A stretch of DNA of 64,000 nucleotides, taken from an uncultured Thiotrichaceae bacterium (GTDB taxonomy: Bacteria > Pseudomonadota > Gammaproteobacteria > Thiotrichales > Thiotrichaceae). The translations under genes were made by a program, and so were the position numbers. The notes beneath the pieces were generated by a model. That model did not search any database. It saw only the letters and a program-made list of their open reading frames with translations, and was not told where the DNA came from. Location of the stretch: positions 1-64,000 of the forward strand of contig CALAMO010000028.1 in assembly GCA_937925855.1 (NCBI GenBank), in the 5' to 3' direction. Positions 56,299 through 64,000 of the stretch are shown here, in pieces; within the stretch, counting starts at the first letter, position 1; the number at the start of each line of letters is the position of its first letter.

Positions 56299-57534
56299 TT
56301 ACTGCACCAGATCACCCATGCTCATCATCGGGATCAGAACAGCAAACAGAATGGCCAGAATCGCCACGGCCATCAAACAGATTAACAGCGGCTCCATTAA
56401 TGCCAGCATCTGGCGTACTGACGTTTTCACTTCGTCGTCATAGATGACCGCCACATCATGTAGCAGCTCTTCCATGCGACCGGTTTCCTCGCCCACCCGC
56501 AGCATATGCAACGCATAAGGAGGAAATACTTTTTTACCCAACAGGGTACGGGTCAGGCTTTCACCCTGCTTGAGGCTATCAGCGGCTTCCCCTACTGATT
56601 TCGCCATTATCCGGTTACTCATGGTATTTTTTACAATTTGCAGCGAACCAAGCAGCGGCACTCCGTTATTTAACAGCGTACCAAGACTGCGGGAAAAACG
56701 CGCCATTTCCACTTTAGCAATCAGGTCACCCACCACTGGCCAGCGAAGCATAGAACGATCTAACCACATACGCGCTGTCTCATTAGTGAATACATATTGG
56801 ATCAGCACTAGCACCGTTAGAAAACCAAGCAGCACGGCCCACCAATACTGCTCCAAAAAAGCACCCGCTGCGATCACCACTCTGGTAAGCGTTGGCAGCT
56901 CTGCCCCCATGTCGGCGAACATTTGTGCGAACTGCGGCACCACAAACAGCAGGAGCGCAATAATCGAAAGCACTGCAACCACAAATAGAATCGCGGGGTA
57001 GATGAGAGCGGACACCACAGTGCTACGCAGCTCTTTGGCGCGTAGCATATATTCCACCAAGCGCCCCAGCGCATCATCAATGGAACCACTGGCTTCACCA
57101 GCACGCACCATATTGATATAGAAGCGCGAAAATTGACCGCTTTCTTCTAGCGAATCTGCAAAATGTAGCCCCCCCCGCACTTTTTCCTGCACGCCCTTAA
57201 TCATATCGGCCAGTGCCGGACTTTCTATAATTTCCAGCTGAATGCCCAGCGCTTTATCCAGCGGCAAGCCCGCTCTGAGCATGGAAGACAACTGCTGCGT
57301 AAACGCCATAATATCGGGCTGGCTTACCTGCCTGCTGCCAAACAAACCAGGGCGGCGCATCTTTTTACCCGCACCCGTATCTGCGCCGCCTTTACCGGCA
57401 CGGTTAGACACCTGTAGTGGGATTAAGCCCTGCGCATTCAGGCGCTCGATCACCTGTGCCTCACTGCCTGCATCTATGACACCATCCTGCGCAATGCCCT
57501 CCGCATTAACCGCCTTGTAGCTATACAGCGTCAT
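56299..57534 (-). CDS. gspF: Type II secretion system inner membrane protein GspF
   Basis: 411 residues from the ATG at 57534, which has GAGGAA upstream and overlaps gspE by 14 nt. Two repeats of the T2SSF domain, each ending in membrane helices, with FYINMVRAGEASG and ALHMLRVGEETGRMEELL. It is the platform protein that links the ATPase to the pseudopilus. Confidence 0.95.
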   Translation of the reverse strand: MTLYSYKAVNAEGIAQDGVIDAGSEAQVIERLNAQGLIPLQVSNRAGKGGADTGAGKKMRRPGLFGSRQVSQPDIMAFTQQLSSMLRAGLPLDKALGIQLEIIESPALADMIKGVQEKVRGGLHFADSLEESGQFSRFYINMVRAGEASGSIDDALGRLVEYMLRAKELRSTVVSALIYPAILFVVAVLSIIALLLFVVPQFAQMFADMGAELPTLTRVVIAAGAFLEQYWWAVLLGFLTVLVLIQYVFTNETARMWLDRSMLRWPVVGDLIAKVEMARFSRSLGTLLNNGVPLLGSLQIVKNTMSNRIMAKSVGEAADSLKQGESLTRTLLGKKVFPPYALHMLRVGEETGRMEELLHDVAVIYDDEVKTSVRQMLALMEPLLICLMAVAILAILFAVLIPMMSMGDLVQ

Positions 57535-59239
57535 TCGGTGTTTCCTCAGCAACGCGCAACACTTCTTCTAACGTAGTTACGCCCTGTAAAGCTTTTAGTA
57601 AACCATCCTCATACATCGTGCGCATACCATTGCGCCGCGCCTCATGCTGAATCACACCGGCATCTGCATGCTGGAGCACCCGCTTGCGAATCTCATCATT
57701 CATCACTAACATTTCGTGAATCGCACTTCGGCCTTTATAACCGGTCTGACCGCAGGCTTTACAGCCCCGCGCGTGCCACAAGCGCAGCTGGCCTTCCGGC
57801 TGGTATTGCCGTAACCCAATTTCCTTATCCATCTCCTCCAGCACGGGCTTAGGCTCACGGCACTGCGGACATAAGCGCCGCACGAGGCGCTGTGCCAGCA
57901 CACCATTAACGGTTGAGGTAATCAGATAATCCTCAATTCCCATATCCATGAGGCGCGTCACCGCACTGGCGGCGTCATTGGTATGCAAAGTAGAAAGTAC
58001 GAGGTGGCCGGTCAGTGCGGACTGTACCGCAATCCGTGCGGTTTCTACGTCACGCATCTCACCAATCATAATAATATCGGGATCCTGGCGGACGATAGAA
58101 CGCAACGCATCTGAAAACGTCAACCCAATTTTAGGATTAGCCTGAATCTGATTAATACCCTCCAACTCATATTCCACCGGATCTTCCACCGTCAGCACCT
58201 TACACTCCGGGGTATTCATCTGGGTCAGCGCCGAGTAAAGCGTCGTCGTTTTACCAGAGCCAGTCGGCCCAGTCACCAGCACCACGCCGTGCGGGGCTTT
58301 CAACTCATTCTGCAAACGCTCAAAATTTTCTGGCGAAAAGCCGAGTGCGGCTAAATCAAGATTCACACTATTCTTATCCAACAGACGCATCACCACGCTT
58401 TCGCCGTGCATCGTCGGCACCGTGGAGACCCGCATGTCGATTTCCTTGCCCTGCGCTTTAAGCTGAATACGCCCATCCTGCGGCAGGCGTCGCTCAGCAA
58501 TATTCAACCGCGCCATCAATTTAATACGCGATAGTACTGCGGCTGTCATATTGGCAGGCGGTGAATCCACTTCATGAATCACACCGTCAATCCGATACCG
58601 CACTTTAAGCAGATTCTCAAACGGCTCGACATGAATATCTGATGCCCGCATGCTCATCGCCTGGGTCATAATTTGGTTAACAATTTTTATAACAGGTGCT
58701 TCACTCGCCATATCTTTGAGGTGTTCGATATCATCAGCATCATCATTATGACTGGTAATTTCAAACTCATCGCTACTGCCGCCGGCCTCAACAGCGCTGT
58801 ACAAGCGCTCAATATTAGCCCGTATTTCTGACGGCATCCCCAGATAGGGTTTTATGCTGCGACTGGTCGCCATTTGTAGCGCACTAATTGCAAATTCGTT
58901 GGTGGGATCCGACATGGCGACATGCAACTCACCGTCTTGCTCATACAGGGGGAGCATCTCCGACGAGCGCATGTAGTTGATTGAAATATCTAAGTCATCA
59001 ACCGCTGTTTCGGGGTAGTCTCCGCTCAGTGCTAATGGCTTATTGATATGGCGGGACAGGACAACCACCACTTCCTGTTCGGTCAGCATACCCAAACGTA
59101 CCAATACATTGCCCAGCGGCTGATTAATTTCAGCTTGTGCTCTCAAGGCACGCTCTAAGTCAGATGCTTTAATCTTGCCTAATTGGATAAGGCGCTCACC
59201 AAAACGGATGACCGGAGGTTCGGGGGTTACAACCATCAT
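57521..59239 (-). CDS. gspE: Type II secretion system ATPase GspE
   Basis: 572 residues. An N-terminal GspE domain with the MshEN-like region RFGERLIQLGKIK, then a RecA-like motor: Walker A TGPTGSGKTTTL, Asp box LTVEDPVEYELEGINQ, Walker B IIMIGEMRD, His box LSTLHTNDA, and the zinc tetracysteine CPQC...CKAC. It powers pseudopilus extension. It is the first gene of the gspE-K run. Confidence 0.96.
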   Translation of the reverse strand: MMVVTPEPPVIRFGERLIQLGKIKASDLERALRAQAEINQPLGNVLVRLGMLTEQEVVVVLSRHINKPLALSGDYPETAVDDLDISINYMRSSEMLPLYEQDGELHVAMSDPTNEFAISALQMATSRSIKPYLGMPSEIRANIERLYSAVEAGGSSDEFEITSHNDDADDIEHLKDMASEAPVIKIVNQIMTQAMSMRASDIHVEPFENLLKVRYRIDGVIHEVDSPPANMTAAVLSRIKLMARLNIAERRLPQDGRIQLKAQGKEIDMRVSTVPTMHGESVVMRLLDKNSVNLDLAALGFSPENFERLQNELKAPHGVVLVTGPTGSGKTTTLYSALTQMNTPECKVLTVEDPVEYELEGINQIQANPKIGLTFSDALRSIVRQDPDIIMIGEMRDVETARIAVQSALTGHLVLSTLHTNDAASAVTRLMDMGIEDYLITSTVNGVLAQRLVRRLCPQCREPKPVLEEMDKEIGLRQYQPEGQLRLWHARGCKACGQTGYKGRSAIHEMLVMNDEIRKRVLQHADAGVIQHEARRNGMRTMYEDGLLKALQGVTTLEEVLRVAEETPNDAV

Positions 59240-59534
59240 AATAATGTCTTAGTTATTTTTAGTATTGTTCTGAGACTTAAAGCCACATAATGCGGCCAAA
59301 ACCGATAGTTGAATCTGTTTCAAGCCCACAGGTTCAGCCTATAATTCTTATTTATAAGCAGTAAACTTGCAAGAGATTTTTCTCCAGTGGTCAAAGAATC
59401 TTCGCCAACAGTCACTTTCAACCCATCATAAGGCGAAAAAGCAAAATACTACACGCCTTGTCTATACCCAATCATGCACGCTGCCACCTGGCTTATAGAC
59501 TTACCGGCAAAAGCCGCACGCATCAGGCTCAGCC

Positions 59535-60287
59535 TCAATCATATCGACCCGTCTGCTGCAACCAGTCGAGATACTGCTGAGCATAGCGCTTACCCATTTC
59601 CACCATACCGTCAGCGTTAAAATGGATGTTGTCATAGATTTTTTTGATGCCGCGTTCTGGGATTAAGTAGGTGTTAGGCACGGTATTATTGACCAGCCGC
59701 TGCTGCTGTTGGACTAGCGGCACCTCAGGAAAATCGCGCCCCACCGGGTTAATCTCACCCATGATAAACGGCGCATCTGGCACATTAAGCTCAGTTCTCA
59801 GGCTTGCAATGAAACGTGTCAGGTTCTCGGCATAGCTCGACGCCCGCTCACGATTAAACGCATCACCCTCACCTTGCATCCAGAAAATAGCGGCTACAGT
59901 GCGCTTTTCTGGCGGCACAAACAGTCTGAATTGGCGCAGCATGCCCTCATAAAACGGCTCGCCCGGAAACCACTGGCGGATGTGGCTGCCGGTGGCCGCA
60001 AACTTTATAATCGTATGCTGATCATTCGGAAATTCGCGCGCAATCCGGTGGGCAAAACTCACCTCTGGGCCAAAATGCACGTCTTGCCCAAGCGAACGGC
60101 GGCTACCTTTGTAGAAGAACTTAAGGTTCGGCGGCGTGGTTTTATAAGCGGCGGATAGATGCTGAGTGCTGGCTAGGCCCATCATATTAGACTGGCCTGC
60201 CATGAGGTAAATGTACTCTGCTGCCATCGCGGCTGGCCTACTGCAAACCACCAGCAAGCCCACGATTAGGGCCGGTATAATTTTCAT
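59535..60287 (-). CDS. Secreted SGNH-type carbohydrate esterase (DUF303/SASA-like)
   Basis: 250 residues from the ATG at 60287, which starts a signal peptide ending AAMA-AE; a GTG at 60302 overlaps the gene before by GTGA. Motifs: nucleophile MAGQSNMMG, WMQGEGDAF, and the C-terminal DNIHFNADGM with the Asp-His pair. Such enzymes remove acetyl groups from sugars such as sialic acid or xylan. It follows the transglycosylase gene, so a cell-wall sugar ester is possible but unproven. Confidence 0.8.
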   Translation of the reverse strand: MKIIPALIVGLLVVCSRPAAMAAEYIYLMAGQSNMMGLASTQHLSAAYKTTPPNLKFFYKGSRRSLGQDVHFGPEVSFAHRIAREFPNDQHTIIKFAATGSHIRQWFPGEPFYEGMLRQFRLFVPPEKRTVAAIFWMQGEGDAFNRERASSYAENLTRFIASLRTELNVPDAPFIMGEINPVGRDFPEVPLVQQQQRLVNNTVPNTYLIPERGIKKIYDNIHFNADGMVEMGKRYAQQYLDWLQQTGRYD

Positions 60288-60298
60288 ACTGCTGTGTG

Positions 60299-61483
60299 TC
60301 ACATACGACCCAATAGGTTCATATCAGGATAGCCATCTGCTGGCAAGCGCAGCTGCTCCTGTATTGCGCGTACAGCGGCGCGCGTTTCCGGCCCAATGAT
60401 GCCATCTATTTTAGTGATGCGCAGACCGCGCCGCTGTAACTTGCTCTGGAGCTGCTTTACTTGAGCAATTGACAGTTTCTGCACCGGAGCGTTACCTGAG
60501 CGCACAGGCCCCGCCCCGGCAAAGCGAGTAGCCAGATAAGCGGCAGTCGTTGAGTAAACCGTAGACTCATTCCACTTCAGCATCACCTCAAAGTTTGGAA
60601 ACGCCAAAAAAGCCGGGCCGTTGCGCCCCATCGGCAAAATCAGTGCGGCTACCCCTCCCGGCTTAAGCGGGCGTCCATTGATTTCAGTCACACCCTCTTG
60701 AGACCAGCGCGTCAGCGGCAGCCGATTCCCCATCCGAGCAAGTCCCCAGTTCATTTGCTTCGGCACACGGACTTCCAACAACCAAGGCTGCCCGGCCTGC
60801 CAGCCATAGTGACGCAGCAAATTAGCCGCCGAAGCCAGCGCATCGGCTTTGGAACGAATCAAATCACGGCGCCCATCACCGTCATAATCCACCGCATGCA
60901 GATCATAACCCATCGGCAAAAATTGCAGCTGGCCTAGTTCACCGGCCCAGGCACCCTGCATTTCAGCGGCTTGCATATCGCCCCGCTGAATAATGCGCAG
61001 TGCATGCAACAGTTCCCTGCTAAACAGGGCCGGACGGCGACAGTCATAAGCCAGCGTGGCGAGGGCGCGCAAGGTCGGATAACTACCAGTAACCGCTCCA
61101 AAATCGGTCTCCAGCGCCCAATAGGCCGCTAGTACCGGCGGTGCAACACCAAACTGCTGTTCAATCCGCTGAAATAAATCAGCATGGCGACGTAGCCGTT
61201 TCTTACCATTACTGAGGCGATAATTATTAACTTTCTTGCCTGCAAATTCGAGAAAGGTTTGGGCGAAGACCTGTTGTGAGCGGTCGCGCTTAATCACGCT
61301 GGGGTCAAAGCTAACAGTGCCTAATGCATCATTAACCAATGCAGACGGTATGCCAGATGCAATAGCCTGCTGCTTAAAACCCTTCAGCCATTGCTGAAAG
61401 TTACCCGTATTCCTGCACTCTGCCAGTGCGGAGCCGCTGGCAAACAAACCTGCCAGCAAAAAAAGTAAAATGAAGCGTCTCAT
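60299..61483 (-). CDS. MltB-type lytic murein transglycosylase with peptidoglycan-binding domain
   Basis: 394 residues. A signal peptide ends SALA-EC. The catalytic domain has WALETDFGAVTGSYPTLRAL with the expected Glu, GQLQFLPMGYDLHAVDYDGD and LLRHYGWQ. The last 70 residues are a PG_binding_1 domain: LQSKLQRRGLRITKIDGIIG. It cleaves peptidoglycan strands to 1,6-anhydromuropeptides. No lipobox is seen. Confidence 0.9.
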   Translation of the reverse strand: MRRFILLFLLAGLFASGSALAECRNTGNFQQWLKGFKQQAIASGIPSALVNDALGTVSFDPSVIKRDRSQQVFAQTFLEFAGKKVNNYRLSNGKKRLRRHADLFQRIEQQFGVAPPVLAAYWALETDFGAVTGSYPTLRALATLAYDCRRPALFSRELLHALRIIQRGDMQAAEMQGAWAGELGQLQFLPMGYDLHAVDYDGDGRRDLIRSKADALASAANLLRHYGWQAGQPWLLEVRVPKQMNWGLARMGNRLPLTRWSQEGVTEINGRPLKPGGVAALILPMGRNGPAFLAFPNFEVMLKWNESTVYSTTAAYLATRFAGAGPVRSGNAPVQKLSIAQVKQLQSKLQRRGLRITKIDGIIGPETRAAVRAIQEQLRLPADGYPDMNLLGRM

Positions 61484-61635
61484 GATGAACCTTATGATTA
61501 GTGATTGGACGGACGAATTTAAACAGCGTATAGATTAATCTATAGACCAGCTCCGGGCACAAAGTTCGTGATTGTTTGGAGCCATGCGCTTATCGGAATG
61601 CGCAATCATATTATCAATATGTATGAGGATTGGGT

Positions 61636-62523
61636 ATGAAAGACTACATGATGGGCAGGTTCAGCATTATTGGCGCTGGTAAGCTGGGTAAGACACTGGG
61701 CAAGCTTCTCGCCGCAGCAGGACTGCAGATAGGCGATATCCTGAACCAAAGCCAGAACAGCACCCAGGCCGCAGTCACATTCATCGGCAGTGGCCGTGCC
61801 TGCACCACCATGAGCGAGCTCAAAGCGGCAGACTATTACCTACTCGCCTGCCCGGATCATCAAATTCAGGCGTGCTGCCAACAGCTGGCTGCCAGCGGCG
61901 TGTTGCAGGCCGGGATGACGGTGTTTCACTGTAGCGGCGCTCTGAATACAACGGTACTCCATAGCGCAACAGCGCAGGGAGCGCACACCGCTAGCATCCA
62001 TCCCGTGCGCAGTTTTGCGCAACCGCCGTTAGCCGCAGCGGAATTTCCAGGCACCTACTGTGCACTGGAAGGCGATGCCGCTGCTTTAGCTCAGCTGGAA
62101 CCGCTGTTTGTTAGCTTGGGCGCAATCCCATTTCACATCGACCCAGCCCAGAAAACGCTGTATCACGCAGCCAGTGTCATGGCCTGCAATTATCTGGTCA
62201 CACTGCAAGACCTGAGCCTACAGGCTCTCGAACAAGCGGGAGTGGAACGCGACCTGGGAATGAATATCCTACACCCTCTGGTCAAGGGTACAATCAACAA
62301 TCTATTCACCTCCGGCACGGCAGCAGCGCTAACCGGGCCCATTGCCCGTGGTGAACATAGCGTCGTGGCTGCACAGTTAGAGGCACTACAGGCCTGGTCA
62401 CCTGATATAGCCAAGGTATATCGCGCCCTAGGCCAGCAGTCGCTAAAGCTAGCCGCACAGCAGCCACAACAGAAAGCGGCTAACTTGGCACGGGTCGCAC
62501 GCGCACTTGCAGCAGCATCCTGA
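61636..62523 (+). CDS. Rossmann-fold DUF2520 protein
   Basis: 295 residues from the ATG at 61636, with GAGG upstream; two later ATGs (61648, 61651) are alternatives. The NAD(P)-binding motif is IIGAGKLGKTLGKLL, and the DUF2520 domain follows with HCSGALNTTVL, ASIHPVRSFAQPP, GTYCALEGD and YHAASVMACNYLV. It resembles 6-phosphogluconate dehydrogenase-like reductases, but the substrate is unknown. Confidence 0.87.
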   Translation: MKDYMMGRFSIIGAGKLGKTLGKLLAAAGLQIGDILNQSQNSTQAAVTFIGSGRACTTMSELKAADYYLLACPDHQIQACCQQLAASGVLQAGMTVFHCSGALNTTVLHSATAQGAHTASIHPVRSFAQPPLAAAEFPGTYCALEGDAAALAQLEPLFVSLGAIPFHIDPAQKTLYHAASVMACNYLVTLQDLSLQALEQAGVERDLGMNILHPLVKGTINNLFTSGTAAALTGPIARGEHSVVAAQLEALQAWSPDIAKVYRALGQQSLKLAAQQPQQKAANLARVARALAAAS

Positions 62524-62665
62524 TAAAAAAGCACGCCCAAAGGGTTTATTTATTAAGCAAAACTAAGCTATGATCCACGGTGCGGGTAAACAATAAGCAA
62601 ATAAAAATTGCAAATAAACGTTTGCAGATAAAAATCATGCGGTGATGTAGTAGGGAGAGTTTCCA

Positions 62666-64000
62666 ATGTTGATATCCATTCTTAAGCGGGCCGTCTGGCC
62701 CACGGTGTTGTTGTGCCTGACGTTTTTAGGTGGCTGTATTACGCCCGACAACGCCGTGTTGGAAGGCTTGGGCACACCCGACATTACCGGCTGTAGTTCT
62801 ATTCCTGGTGTTGAAAACGGTGCGGATTACCGACCGCGCACTGCGATTAAGCTAGGCACGGATAATCGCACGCACCCCGACGTGTTTTACATGGGCTGGG
62901 CCCAGCTGGATGAACGCTCGGATCTGCGCTTTCCACAAAAGGGCTACGACGGTAACGGCTTTGAAGATAAACTGCTAGTCACCCGCAAAACCGCCAGCCC
63001 CGCCAATGAAGACGATCCAACGGCGGGCAACGTGGTACGCACTTGGCAGCTGTTACCGCAGGTCGACAATAATTGTAATGACGTAGAAAAAATCCGCATT
63101 CACAGCTTTGACGTTGCACCCAATGGCCGCAGTCTGTATGTGTCGATGGCGCGCACTGGAGCGGGCGATACGCATCTGGGCGTTTATCGCTTAGACCTCG
63201 AAACTGGAGATTTGGCTAAGATTAGCCAGGAAGACGATATACACTTCATGTATCCCACCTATGTGGGCAACGATCCCGACACGAAACATGAAATGCTAGT
63301 GGTCGCCAAAACGGTTACCGCCGCCGATATTCCACACAACTATGCACAACGGATACAACTGGTGGATGAGTACGATCGCGCACCTACACCGCTGATCCAC
63401 ACCATGGACTCCCAAACCGGCGAGACCGTACGCATCGGCCTCAACAACTCGCACCAAACCGAACCCTTTGTGATGGTCGGCCCAGACGGCAATCGCATTG
63501 TCATCTTCACCCAGTGGGAGCACCAGGACAGCGTTAACCGGTTTGCACTGTGGAAAACCCAGATTGACGGCAGCGATAACTTTACGTTTTTTGGTCAAGA
63601 AAGCTCAGAGGATAAAAGCGGCGCTCACCTATTCCAGGCCAGACCGATTAAATCCGGGCCGTATCAAGGCTATGTGATTATGACGGAGAGCCATAATAAA
63701 TTTGACGCTGAGGGCCATATTGCGTTCACCTTCCGCCACCATCAAGAATTACGCAGCGCCAAACATTATCTGCAAAGAGTTGAACAAGCCGGTTCGACCA
63801 ACACTCAGATTAGTCGCAACCCAGAACACTATAATGATGAAAGTTTCGTCTACTCCAGCCGCGCAGATAGCAACTACACCTATCAACTTTACATCAAGGA
63901 TTTTCCAGCAGTCCCCAGCGCGACACCGACTGCAGGCGTCGGCGAGCAATTAACGCCCGATACGGATAACTACCACTTCGTGCAGGCGCGCAGCTACTAT
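62666..64000 (+). CDS. Partial lipoprotein with beta-propeller (HzsA-like region)
   Basis: Open from the ATG at 62666, with GGGAGAG upstream, to the window edge: 445 codons with no stop. The N-terminus is a lipoprotein signal with lipobox LGGC (Cys24). The rest shows beta-propeller-like repeats such as IRIHSFDVAPNGRSLYVSMA and FVMVGPDGNRIVIFTQW, similar to TolB/WD40 and to the middle domain seen in HzsA-related proteins. A function in hydrazine chemistry should not be assumed. The rest of the gene is outside the window. Confidence 0.72.
   Translation, partial: MLISILKRAVWPTVLLCLTFLGGCITPDNAVLEGLGTPDITGCSSIPGVENGADYRPRTAIKLGTDNRTHPDVFYMGWAQLDERSDLRFPQKGYDGNGFEDKLLVTRKTASPANEDDPTAGNVVRTWQLLPQVDNNCNDVEKIRIHSFDVAPNGRSLYVSMARTGAGDTHLGVYRLDLETGDLAKISQEDDIHFMYPTYVGNDPDTKHEMLVVAKTVTAADIPHNYAQRIQLVDEYDRAPTPLIHTMDSQTGETVRIGLNNSHQTEPFVMVGPDGNRIVIFTQWEHQDSVNRFALWKTQIDGSDNFTFFGQESSEDKSGAHLFQARPIKSGPYQGYVIMTESHNKFDAEGHIAFTFRHHQELRSAKHYLQRVEQAGSTNTQISRNPEHYNDESFVYSSRADSNYTYQLYIKDFPAVPSATPTAGVGEQLTPDTDNYHFVQARSYY

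Overview
The window reads as a single contiguous piece of chromosome from a gammaproteobacterium. Evidence: the order rlmE-ftsH-folP-glmM-tpiA-secG-tRNA-Leu with yhbY divergent, the grpE-dnaK-dnaJ-dapB heat-shock cluster behind a sigma-32-like promoter, rpsF-rpsR-DUF2232-rplI-dnaB, an E. coli-type GshA, an OxyR with correctly spaced redox cysteines, and a BaeSR/Spy-like envelope-stress block. Exosortase H and partial type II secretion genes suggest a free-living, secreting bacterium. I cannot name a genus from sequence alone.

Layout. 1-9 kb: DoxX-like membrane protein, a CDGSH-GltS fusion flavoprotein, gshA, a sodium:solute symporter coupled to an atypical metallophosphoesterase, a SCO1-like copper protein, a B12-binding radical SAM protein, and a secreted 3D-domain protein. 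9.2-12.4 kb: an HI0933-type flavoprotein, then an AT-rich three-gene cassette (GHKL ATPase, DUF4325/STAS-like protein, single-pass membrane protein) whose reading frames all overlap; this is the best candidate for an undescribed system. 12.5-25.5 kb: DUF1415, a thioesterase, a second GltS-like flavoprotein, tRNA-Leu(GAG), the secG-to-rlmE housekeeping block, yhbY, riboflavin synthase, a membrane-anchored LytTR regulator, and a RibH2-type lumazine synthase under an FMN riboswitch.

25.5-41.4 kb: a sulfatase/phosphonate-monoester-hydrolase-like enzyme, hslO, an alpha/beta hydrolase, exosortase H with its partner membrane protein, a Ser/Thr kinase, a 17-bp-arm perfect palindrome, the ribosomal protein cluster, dnaB, then an Ala/Thr-rich SH3-like protein, BaeS-like kinase, BaeR-like regulator and Spy-like protein. 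The SH3-like gene and the kinase gene both carry hexanucleotide microsatellites; in the kinase the (Pro-Gln)10 tract sits inside the ATPase domain. Next is an acyl-CoA desaturase.

41.7-64 kb: an aminotransferase, a LuxR-type regulator with a degenerate receiver, a PKHD dioxygenase, YkvA/DUF1232, dapB, dnaJ, dnaK, grpE, a FadB-like fusion whose hydratase half has lost its catalytic residues, oxyR, the T2SS genes gspE-K without C, D, L, M, an SGNH-type esterase, an MltB-like transglycosylase, a Rossmann/DUF2520 protein, and a lipoprotein beta-propeller that runs off the right edge. No insertion sequence, integrase, rRNA or CRISPR array was seen.
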